In this document: positions 1-6,132 of the stretch, in pieces
Layout: every line of letters begins with the position of its first letter
Numbering within the stretch: the stretch's first letter is position 1
Source of the DNA: Phycisphaerales bacterium
GTDB taxonomy: Bacteria; Planctomycetota; Phycisphaerae; Phycisphaerales; Phycisphaeraceae
DNA length: 11,714 nucleotides
NCBI GenBank assembly: GCA_012031455.1
Contig: JAAUTM010000010.1
Coordinates: forward strand, 1-11,714
Reading direction: 5' to 3'
Notes under the pieces: generated by a model
Seen by the model: only the letters and a program-made list of their open reading frames with translations
Database searches by the model: none
What the model was told of the DNA's origin: nothing
Position numbers and translations under genes: made by a program

Positions 1-428
1 GCCGGGCATCGCCTGCGTGTCATCCGTCGTCACCACGAAAGCAGGGGTATCCGGGGCTTCGATCCAGTCCTCAGCATTGGCCAGATTCAGAGTACTGGCA
101 GCGGTCTTGCGGTAGCCCAGCTTGCGAATCACTTCCAGCACCTGTGTCCAGGTTGGGTAAGGCACATGATTCACACGCTTGTAAGCATCGATGGCCGCCA
201 CGAACAGAAACTGCTCCGGGGTCATCTGCCCTTCTTCCGCACTGCGGGCAAAGTCTGTTCGCCTACGGCCAGGCCCTCGCCTGCGTTCAAGCCCGGTACC
301 GGGACCGTACGCCGATCCAGCAGATCCCTGCGGTCAACACCGCTGCGACGCTCGGTCACAGGCGGCTGGACCTGTGGCTGCTCGGAAGTGGCGGGCGATG
401 AAGGAACTTCCGCTACGGATTTGGGCAT
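1..428 (-). CDS. Conserved small protein, partial at window edge, one frame break
   Basis: I do not recognise a named family. The ATG at 428 is chosen because AGGAG lies six bases upstream. The first 59 residues are low complexity, rich in Pro, Ser and Arg, with the basic motif RRSGVDRRDLLDRR at about 28-41. The frame then closes at a TGA (222-224). Adding one T in the run at 250-252 carries it into an open frame that reaches position 1. That second half looks like a folded domain: MTPEQFLFVAAIDAYKR followed by PYPTWTQVLEVIRKLGYRK, a helix-turn-helix-like pattern I associate from memory with short conserved planctomycete proteins. No signal peptide or membrane segment is seen. The C-terminus lies outside the window. 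It is 59 bases downstream of the acidic protein gene on the same strand, so the two may be co-transcribed. Function unknown. Confidence 0.6.
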
Positions 429-487
429 GATCGGCTCCTGAGGGTTTTCACGCCCAAGGCATCCGCCGATCAAGCCGGCTCAGATCC

Positions 488-748
488 TCAGCGTGGTTCC
501 TCTTCTTCAAACACTTCTTCGTCATCATCCCCCAGACCATCATCGTCCAGGTCATCATCGGAAAACTCTTCATCGTCCTCATCGTCGAAGAGTTCCTCAT
601 CCTCGTCCCATTCCTCATCATCGTCTGCATCTTCATCGTCAAATACCTCGTCCTCCTCAAACTCTTCTTCGCGTGCTGCATCCTGCAACCGCATCCAGGA
701 GGCTTGGGCCGTCATATTCGTCACAGTCGTCATCTCCAACATCTTCAT
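488..748 (-). CDS. Highly acidic 86-residue protein
   Basis: Function unknown. The first 30 residues are ordinary (a Met/Thr-rich start, then QASWMRLQDAAREEE). The remaining two thirds are almost entirely Asp and Glu with spaced Phe, Trp and Leu, for example DDEEWDEDEELFDDEDDEEF. There is no Cys, signal peptide or membrane segment. I chose the ATG at 748 because GGAG sits eight bases upstream; an in-frame start at 784 would add 12 residues without an obvious ribosome site. The acidic tail resembles in composition, not in proven homology, the tail of the Gram-positive RNA polymerase delta subunit and other nucleic-acid-mimicking or basic-protein-binding tails. The gene lies between a possible promoter and leader (749-943) and the left-edge gene. 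It contains no frame break. Confidence 0.62.
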   Translation of the reverse strand: MKMLEMTTVTNMTAQASWMRLQDAAREEEFEEDEVFDDEDADDDEEWDEDEELFDDEDDEEFSDDDLDDDGLGDDDEEVFEEEEPR

Positions 749-822
749 GGCTGGGTCTCCCAATTGGAACATCAGCAACTCCAATCCACACTACGCCAAC
801 GATCGTCCGCAGGTTGTCTGCA

Positions 823-841
823 TTACCCGGAAATCGGGTAA
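823..841 (-). other. Leader hairpin 2 (perfect 7-bp inverted repeat)
   Basis: TTACCCG (823-829) and CGGGTAA (835-841) are exact inverted repeats around a five-base loop. On the minus strand the T-run comes before the stem instead of after it, which is the wrong order for termination. Together with the hairpin at 871-891 it gives the gap between the divergent genes at 748 and 1012 an unusual amount of secondary structure. Confidence 0.4.
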
Positions 842-870
842 AAACCAAAACGACCGCAATTTGAGTCTCC

Positions 871-891
871 CGCAGAAAAAACAATTCTGCG
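871..891 (-). other. Leader hairpin 1 (perfect 7-bp inverted repeat)
   Basis: CGCAGAA (871-877) and TTCTGCG (885-891) are exact inverted repeats separated by seven bases. Read on the minus strand the loop is T-rich, and no T-run follows the stem, so it is not an ordinary intrinsic terminator. It lies in the proposed leader of the acidic gene. Confidence 0.4.
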
Positions 892-915
892 TGGCTCAAT
901 ACAATCCGAGCGGTT

Positions 916-943
916 ACACTATCGACCGATTTACGTTTGTCAA
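916..943 (-). promoter_or_regulatory. Possible sigma-70 type promoter for the acidic gene
   Basis: On the minus strand a perfect TTGACA (943 to 938) is followed after 16 bases by TAGTGT (921 to 916), which keeps the conserved first, second and last bases of a -10 box. Transcription from here would start near 909 and leave a leader of about 160 bases before the acidic protein's ATG at 748. Only the -35 is a strong match, and sigma factor preferences in planctomycetes differ, so this is tentative. Confidence 0.33.
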
Positions 944-1011
944 TGCCGATTTTCCTGTTTGCGAAAAAAGTTCTGCATAGAATCTGCAACTTCGGTCATG
1001 GAACCACGCTT

Positions 1012-1474
1012 ATGCCCCCGACTGCTGTTCTCTCTGTACCCCAATGGAACCCCCTTGAAGCCCTGGCATCCTGGGCTATCCCGGGGCTGGGCATATCCTG
1101 CTGGGACAGCGCAGGCGGGGACTCATCATCGGCCTGACAATCCTGGCTCTTTGGCTATCAGGAATCCTGGTCGGAGGCATCTATGTGGTGGATCGGCAGG
1201 CACAAGCCGACCCGCTGGATCAAAGCTCCCGCGCCGGCCTGAATCTCTGGTTCCTGGGTCAGGCTTTTGTAGGGCCTTCGCTGGTGGTGGATTGGACCCG
1301 TGCCCGACTGCCCGTGGCCGGGCTCACCGATAGCAACCCCCCCTGGCTGTGGCCCCGAGCTTCGGCCGTGCCCATGAACAAGGGACTTTATTCACCGCTC
1401 TGGCTGGCCTGCTCAACCTGCTGGCAATACTCGATGTGATCTACTGCGACCCCAAGGCCCGAAAAGAAAGATAA
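1012..1474 (+). CDS. DUF6677-like small membrane protein, two frame breaks
   Basis: The repaired product has about 154 residues and appears to be an inner-membrane protein of unknown function. It opens with the motif ALASWAIPGLGH, followed by ILLGQRRRG and a hydrophobic helix (IIGLTILALWLSGILVGG). A soluble middle ends in VVDWTRARL, and a C-terminal helix reads GTLFTALAGLLNLLAILD. The PGLGH...GQRRRG start and the GLLNLLAILD end match the planctomycete family I remember as DUF6677; this is recall, not a search. Two single-base losses break it: one C near 1092 (GGCAT for GGCCAT) and one G in the run at 1382-1384. The repaired length is an exact multiple of three. The start at 1012 lacks a clear ribosome site. 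It is followed at a distance by a small membrane gene and trpD on the same strand. Confidence 0.6.
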
Positions 1475-1546
1475 TTTCGAATCTCAGCTTTTGATTTTCA
1501 GATATGGCGGCAAAGCCAACGTAGAAAACGCTATGGAATTAATTCA

Positions 1547-1585
1547 ATGCTCGCTGTGAACGAACTCGCCAAGCACGCCGGCTGA
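1547..1585 (+). CDS. Possible 12-residue leader peptide, overlapping the next start
   Basis: ATG at 1547 opens MLAVNELAKHAG and stops at TGA 1583-1585, whose last base is the first base of the next gene's ATG (1585). GGA lies nine bases upstream of the start. The one-base stop/start overlap is typical of translational coupling. The peptide has no Trp, so it is not a trp attenuator peptide, although trpD lies two genes downstream. It could also arise by chance. Confidence 0.22.
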   Translation: MLAVNELAKHAG

Positions 1586-1833
1586 TGGAATCTTCAATGT
1601 TGCTCACCAGTGTCATTCTTGCTTACCGCCCGTTCTTTGATCCATTGCCGATCGACAGCTTCTGGCTGCTGCTGATGCTGCCGTTGTCGCTGGCGGTGGC
1701 GTTGGTTTACAAGGCGATCAAGTTGGATGACCTCAAACAGTTGCCCCGTGCCTCGGCCATCCTCACCGCCCAGATCATTTTTTTCATGGCTGTGGCCGCA
1801 GGTGGCCTTTGGATCATCACCGAAATCGTCTAA
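1585..1833 (+). CDS. Small two-helix membrane protein (82 residues)
   Basis: I do not recognise the family. Two hydrophobic segments are evident: roughly residues 27-46 (FWLLLMLPLSLAVALVYKAI) and 61-82 at the C-terminus (AQIIFFMAVAAGGLWIITEI). They are joined by a short charged hairpin, KLDDLKQLPRAS. A positive-inside estimate puts this loop in the cytoplasm. The frame is intact. The Met at codon 5 (1597) has GGA upstream and is an alternative start. It ends six bases before the trpD ATG, so the two are almost certainly co-transcribed. The position suggests no role in tryptophan synthesis by itself; it is probably a small inner-membrane accessory protein. Confidence 0.6.
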   Translation: MESSMLLTSVILAYRPFFDPLPIDSFWLLLMLPLSLAVALVYKAIKLDDLKQLPRASAILTAQIIFFMAVAAGGLWIITEIV

Positions 1834-1839
1834 CGCCCC

Positions 1840-2889
1840 ATGAAGCATCTACTCATCCAACTGGTCGGTGGTCAGAGTCTGAGCCAGACTCAGGCCGAGG
1901 AAGCCTTCGAACTTATCATGAGCGGACAGGCTGCCCCTGCCCAGGTAGGGGCGATGCTGGCGATGATGTCGCAGCGCGGCCCCAGCGAAGATGAACTGGT
2001 CGGTGCCGCCAGTGTAATGCGCCGTAAGGTCGTACCGGTTCAGGTACCTGAAGGTTTCACCGCCATCGACACCTGTGGTACGGGGGGTACGCATTCCCCC
2101 ACATTCAACATTTCCACCACAGCGGGGATCATCGCCGCAGCCGCAGGGCATCGTCACGGGCTTTGCGTGGCCAAACATGGCAACCGTTCGGTCACCAGTG
2201 CCACCGGTTCCAGTCAGGTGCTCGAAGCTCTGGGGGTGAAACTCACGGTTACCCCGGAAGTGCTCACCCGGTGCCTGCGCGAAGCAGGGTTTTGTTTTTG
2301 CTTTGCCCCCTTGCATCACCCGGCCATGAAGCACGCCGGTCCGATCCGTGCAGAGCTGGGGTTTCGTACGATTTTCAATCTGGTGGGGCCGCTGACCAAT
2401 CCTGCGGGGGTGAGTTGTCAATTGATGGGGGTTTATGCCGCCGAGTTGACCCCGCTCATCGCCCGGGTGTTGCAGCGACTGGGAACCCAAAGAGCGATGG
2501 TGCTGCATGGCACGCTGCCGGTGGCCATCGGTGGCGGTGCGCTGGGGGAACTCACCCCCATCAGTCACACCCACATCAGTGAATTTTCCCCCGGGCAACC
2601 TCTGCACACCCATGCAATGCAGGCTGATCCGAAGGTGGATGCCCAGCAATGGTTGCAGGCGGTGAAAGTCGAAACCCCTGATGCCAGTGCGCAACTGGTG
2701 CGGGCGATTTTGCAGGGTCAAGGCGGGCTGGCACGAGACACGGCCGAACTCAACGCCGCCGCCGCATTGGTGGTGGGAGGCATCGCAGACAGCGTGGAAC
2801 AAGCCTTGCCGATGGTGCGTGAAGCGGTCGACCGGGGCGATGCGCTGAGGGTATTGGAGCAGGTGGCCGCGATCACGCAGAAGTCGTGA
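1840..2889 (+). CDS. trpD: Anthranilate phosphoribosyltransferase TrpD, variant metal site
   Basis: This is the full-length (349 residues) cytoplasmic enzyme that transfers phosphoribose from PRPP to anthranilate, the second step of tryptophan synthesis from chorismate. The N-terminal helical domain covers about residues 1-70. The PRPP loop is CGTGGTHSPTFNIST (79-93). The anthranilate site shows AKHGNR (111-116), then HHPAMKHAGPIR with the conserved Arg at 170, and GPLTNP (183-188). Two things are odd. The Asp that normally follows GTGG is Thr (residue 84). The usual DE metal pair in the GxDE motif reads GE (ALGELTP), after a small Gly-rich insertion. No frame break explains either change. 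A TrpD2/YbiB-like paralogue is the alternative, but the intact GTGG and KHGN motifs favour true TrpD. It follows a small membrane gene by six bases; no other trp gene lies in the window. Confidence 0.9.
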   Translation: MKHLLIQLVGGQSLSQTQAEEAFELIMSGQAAPAQVGAMLAMMSQRGPSEDELVGAASVMRRKVVPVQVPEGFTAIDTCGTGGTHSPTFNISTTAGIIAAAAGHRHGLCVAKHGNRSVTSATGSSQVLEALGVKLTVTPEVLTRCLREAGFCFCFAPLHHPAMKHAGPIRAELGFRTIFNLVGPLTNPAGVSCQLMGVYAAELTPLIARVLQRLGTQRAMVLHGTLPVAIGGGALGELTPISHTHISEFSPGQPLHTHAMQADPKVDAQQWLQAVKVETPDASAQLVRAILQGQGGLARDTAELNAAAALVVGGIADSVEQALPMVREAVDRGDALRVLEQVAAITQKS

Positions 2890-2913
2890 TGATGATCAAT
2901 GGAATCGAAGTTT

Positions 2914-3049
2914 AGCGATGCACCGCAGGTGCGCGCATGGCTGGTTGAGCGACGCACCGCAGGTGCGAGCATGGCTGGTTGAGCGACGCACCGCAGGTGC
3001 GAGCATGGCTGGTTGAGCGACGCACCGCAGGTGCGAGCATATTGACTCG
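2914..3049. repeat. 34-bp tandem repeat, four copies, hairpin core
   Basis: Four head-to-tail units of exactly 34 bases begin at 2914, 2948, 2982 and 3016. The core CGCACCGCAGGTGCG is an inverted repeat (6-bp stem, 3-base loop), followed by (A/C)GCATGGCTGGTTGAG. Copies two and three are identical. The first differs at two positions in or near the core, and the last loses identity after GAGCAT. The period is not a multiple of three, so it is not a coding repeat. It fills the gap between the convergent ends of trpD (2889) and the PEP-CTERM gene (3099). Confidence 0.9.
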
Positions 3050-3061
3050 AACTGATGCAGA

Positions 3062-3075
3062 CGCGACAGGTCGCG
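3062..3075. repeat. Compact inverted repeat next to the 34-bp array
   Basis: CGCGAC (3062-3067) and GTCGCG (3070-3075) are exact inverted repeats with AG between them. It sits between the tandem array and the PEP-CTERM gene end, and on either strand could fold into a tight hairpin. There is no adjoining T-run, so a terminator role is only a guess. It could be a diverged relative of the array core. Confidence 0.4.
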
Positions 3076-3098
3076 GCGCTAACCATCGATCCACCGAT

Positions 3099-3952
3099 TC
3101 ATCGCACCACCCTTTACGACTCATGAGCAGCAACCCTGTCATTAGCAACCCCAGACTTGCCGGTTCTGGGACGGGAAAACCATTGGGAACGGGCACCAGC
3201 GGTGTGCCATCGGCGAAGGTGAGCAAGCCCACCAGCACATCGTTGAAATCCTGATCGCCCATGAGTCCGGTGTTCTTGCTGTACTTGATATCCTCTGCCG
3301 CAAGGAGCAGCCCTTTGTTGGTCTGATACATCACAAAGTGATCGGGGTCACTGCAGCATCACTGGTGATCACATCACTGTTGCGGAAATTTTCCGTGTAA
3401 TACACGCCTTTGGAGCTGCCGCGTCCGGCATCAGCGCTGAGGTACAAACCAAAGGCCTGACCCTGGCTGATGTTGAATGTCACCGAGGTACCCACCGGGT
3501 CCACATGCTGGGTGTAGAGCGAATGCAGCGCTGGCGTGACCGTGGCTGCATCAAGGTCAGCCGAGTAGTTGTAATACCCCACCACATTTTTGTACCCGGC
3601 CACGCCGCCCAGAAAGGTCAGTTTGAAAGAGGCATCCTGATCCGTGACCAGAAACCGCTGGAACATCAATTGATCGCTGTCCGAGGGATTTTCACCCAGC
3701 CCGATGTCGCCGATCACCAGCTTTGAGCCATCCGGGGCGGTGATGCGATCCAATTCCCCCGTGATCGGGTTGGTGTGGTTCCAGAGCAGGGCTGAAAGGG
3801 ATTTCGAGCTGCCATCCAGGCTGGCATGAACGGTCTGGGCCTGACTGTCCTCCATGGTGTCGCCAATGACCGCTGCCATGGTCATGGCAGTGCCACTTGC
3901 TGACACCATCAACACCCGCGCCCATCACAATCGATAGCGATCGAATCAACAT
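3099..3952 (-). CDS. Secreted DUF4114-type protein with PEP-CTERM tail, three frame breaks
   Basis: The repaired product is about 284 residues. It is exported and probably processed by an exosortase, then anchored or released with surface polysaccharide. A signal peptide begins MLIRSLSIVMGAG and continues VLMVSASGTAMTMAA. The body is Gly/Ser/Asp-rich beta structure. AAEDIKYSKNTGLMGDQDFND near the end is the DUF4114 hallmark (recalled, not searched). The tail is VPEPASLGLLMTGLLLMSRK plus a basic end, the classic PEP-CTERM signal. The start at 3952 is set by AGGGGAG eight bases upstream. Breaks: one extra G near 3915-3917, one missing base near 3347-3356, and one missing A at 3113-3115 that restores a natural RKRVVR ending and a stop at 3099. 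Without the last repair the frame runs into the tandem repeat to 2912. No exosortase gene is present in the window. Confidence 0.75.
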
Positions 3953-3967
3953 GGATATTGCTCCCCT

Positions 3968-3992
3968 GGCCGAGGTTAATCCAAGGTCGGCC
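3968..3992 (-). promoter_or_regulatory. Inverted repeat abutting the PEP-CTERM ribosome site
   Basis: GGCCGA (3968-3973) and TCGGCC (3987-3992) are exact inverted repeats 13 bases apart, ending directly next to the Shine-Dalgarno sequence AGGGGAG (3967 to 3961) of the PEP-CTERM gene. It could be a repressor operator or an mRNA hairpin affecting translation. The surrounding gap (3953-4133) shows no other clear element. Confidence 0.35.
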
Positions 3993-4133
3993 GATGACCA
4001 ATCAAAACATTTATCAAAGGAGCTTGCCAGGCCGCACGTGGAAATCATGCCTCAGAGGTTGGTTTTATGACGGCTGGGTTGACAGGGTTGCCATGGATCA
4101 CAGGGAGGTCATCTCCCCTGAGTCGCACATTGA

Positions 4134-5065
4134 TCACAACTCGGCCACCAGTTCCTTGAGTCGCTGACAGGTTTCAGGCTGAATCAGGTAATGACGCAGG
4201 AAATGATTGAACACGTGGCCCCCTGCTCCGCCCAAGTGGTAATCGGCACCCCAGGGCTGGGCAGGCAACTCCGACAACGCAAACATCACGTGATAACAGG
4301 TCTGCTCCGGGGTCCAGTCCCCAAACCAGATGCCCGCTTTCCCGGTGCGCAACGAGGCTGGCAAATTCTCCACCTGTTGCAGATATTTTCCGCCAGCATC
4401 AAATCCAAACGGGCCGGTTGATAGGCCAGCAACCCGGAGTTAAACAGACGATGTTGCAATCGCCAGGTTCGACCTTGCGGGGCAATGGCCTTGGCCAGTT
4501 CATCCAGAGCCTGATTCACTTCCGGGGGTACGACTTTGGTTTCATCCTGATGGTCGTGCAGGTACCACGGGCCGGGGTGACGCAGGGTGGCAAAGTCGAT
4601 GAGTTTCTGAGGCCGGGCAAAGAAAGCGGTGTCCGGGTCCAGCACCACCACCCGATTGCACCTTGCCAGCAGCATCGGGTGCAGCAGCTTGCACACCGGG
4701 GCGTACTTGCTGTGATACATCGCCTTGAGCCGGGGCTTGTCATGCAGGGCCATATCCACCAGCCCACCGGCATCGGGCCAGGTCACCCGCCGGTTGCCGG
4801 GAATGTGACTATCGATCCAGGCATGGTCGGCGTGGGTCAGCGAGCCATCATCCGATACGCAAACCGCCCAATCCGGCGGCGTAAACCGCAACAGCGATTT
4901 CATCGCCAGCACCCCGATTTGCAGATCACGCTTGCACAGCAGCATGTGTAACTCGGCATCAGCGCGCTGCGGAGCCACGGCAGGGGTGGCCGGGGTTTTA
5001 TCCAGCTCCGCCAAGGCGCGCAGAATCCGCCTTTGGTCCATGTGGTTCCGCAAACGATAAGGCAT
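4134..5065 (-). CDS. GT8-like glycosyltransferase, one frame break
   Basis: The repaired length is 310 residues, predicted cytoplasmic. It resembles GT-A fold, GT8-like nucleotide-sugar transferases. HMLLCKRDLQIGVLAMKSLLRF forms the first beta-alpha unit. RVVVLDPDTAFFARPQKLIDF holds the DxD metal/sugar-nucleotide site. FNSGLLAYQP matches the FNSG motif of the GT8 group, and HVFNHFLRHYL closes the protein. One A is missing in the four-base run at 4386-4389; restoring it joins LMLAEK to YLQQVENLPASL and gives a length divisible by three. ATG at 5065 is preferred; ATG 5041 (MDQRRIL) is the alternative, and neither has a strong ribosome site. It is divergent from the GT2 gene at 5125 across a 59-base gap, and upstream of the PEP-CTERM gene on the same strand. 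Donor and acceptor cannot be read from the sequence. Confidence 0.7.
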
Positions 5066-5124
5066 CCAGCTGGGTGACAAGGTTAACCTCACCAATACCC
5101 CGGTAGTATAGCTGTTGATCCCCC

Positions 5125-6132
5125 ATGCCCGTAGCCGATGAACTTAGCAAAGCAGGGAACCTTTTTTTGCACCAGACTTCCGACACGCCCATGGTTTCCA
5201 TCGTCACCGCCACCCGTGGTCGGCCGGACTGGCTGCGCCTGGCTCTGCAATCCATCGCCAGCCAAACCCTGACTGAGTTTGAATCGATCGTGGTGGATGA
5301 TGGTTCCGAGGCAGCGGTACTCCAGCAATATCAATCCATGCAGGATGAACTGGGGCCACGTTTCCATTTCCATTTACCAAGCACACCTGGCATGCCGGGT
5401 CCGGTCCCTCCCGTGCCCGCAACCGTGGCATCCAAATGGCCAAGAGTACCTACATCGCCCTTCTGGATGATGATGACCACTGGCTGGCCAGCGATCATCT
5501 GGCAGTCGCAGTAAAACATCTGGACGAGCAGAAGGCCGATTTTTATTTTGCCAACATGCAGGGGGAAAGCCATGGCAAGGTCACCATCCGGACTGGTCCC
5601 TGACAGTCCCTGGCTGACCCGTGGCCGCCGTTTACGTTCGCAGCCTCCGGTTTATCAGGTGGGTCTGGCGGATCTCTCACGGACGATGCATCATCACTAC
5701 CCGCACCTCAACGGCTGTGTGATTCGCCGCTCGCTGCTGGAGCAGGTCGGTCTGTTGTGGGAACCGCTGCCCTTTGCTGAAGATTTCAACTGGGTGCTGC
5801 GCATCATTGATCAGGCGAAAGGCCTTGTTTACCGGGCCGACCCGGTGGTGGTTTTCAATGTCACCCCGCGCAACAGCGCTTTTGAACGAACCAGCAAAAC
5901 CGATCGGGCCATGCTGGGGGTGCTATCCTGCAATCATGTGCGGGCGACCTGCGGGCAGCGCGTGGTCCGCCGGTGCGCCCGGGCTTGTGAGGCGTGGTAT
6001 TTGCGCCAGGCCTCGGCTCAATTACTCAAGGATCATCACCGTCGGGCAGCCCTGAGCTTTGTCTGGCAGGCTTGTTGCATTTATCCCGGTGCCGGGGCGA
6101 TACTTCAATTAGGCCGATGTCTGAAAGGATAA
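5125..6132 (+). CDS. GT2 family glycosyltransferase, two frame breaks
   Basis: Repaired to about 335 residues, this is a cytoplasmic or membrane-associated sugar transferase, probably acting on a cell-surface glycan. The GT2 signature is complete: MVSIVTATRGRPDWL, then ESIVVDDGS, then PSRARNRGIQMA, the DxD motif IALLDDDDHW, an acceptor-side stretch HYPHLNGCVIRRSLLEQVG, and the catalytic-base region FAEDFNWVLRI. One C is missing at 5391 (GGCAT for GGCCAT) and one base is extra near 5585-5600. The two shifts cancel, so the segment between them is read in a different frame from its flanks. The start at 5125 has no clear ribosome site; the ATG at 5191, directly before VSIVTATRG, is a good alternative. 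Its end overlaps the GT4 start by 16 bases, which indicates co-transcription. Confidence 0.78.

Noticed and set aside
823..891. Intrinsic terminators
   Set aside because: The T-run is on the wrong side of one stem and inside the loop of the other, for transcription in either direction.
657..989. 110-codon minus-strand frame spanning the leader and acidic gene start
   Set aside because: It overlaps the better supported acidic gene in another frame and lacks a domain pattern or ribosome site.
1849..2802. Long open frame of 317 codons on the minus strand inside trpD
   Set aside because: It lies opposite an unmistakable trpD; the composition (His, Gly and Arg rich without domain pattern) is that of an antisense shadow in GC-rich DNA.
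2914..3049. CRISPR array
   Set aside because: Units are contiguous with no unique spacers, and no cas genes are nearby.
2912..3098. C-terminal extension of the PEP-CTERM protein through the tandem repeat
   Set aside because: PEP-CTERM proteins end within a few residues of the basic patch; one added A at 3113-3115 gives such an end. The 34-base period changes frame in each unit, so it is not a protein repeat.
3993..4050. Sigma-54 promoter for the PEP-CTERM gene (TGGCAAG...TTTGA on the minus strand)
   Set aside because: The GG and the required GC are not at the correct spacing; the -12 element lacks GC.
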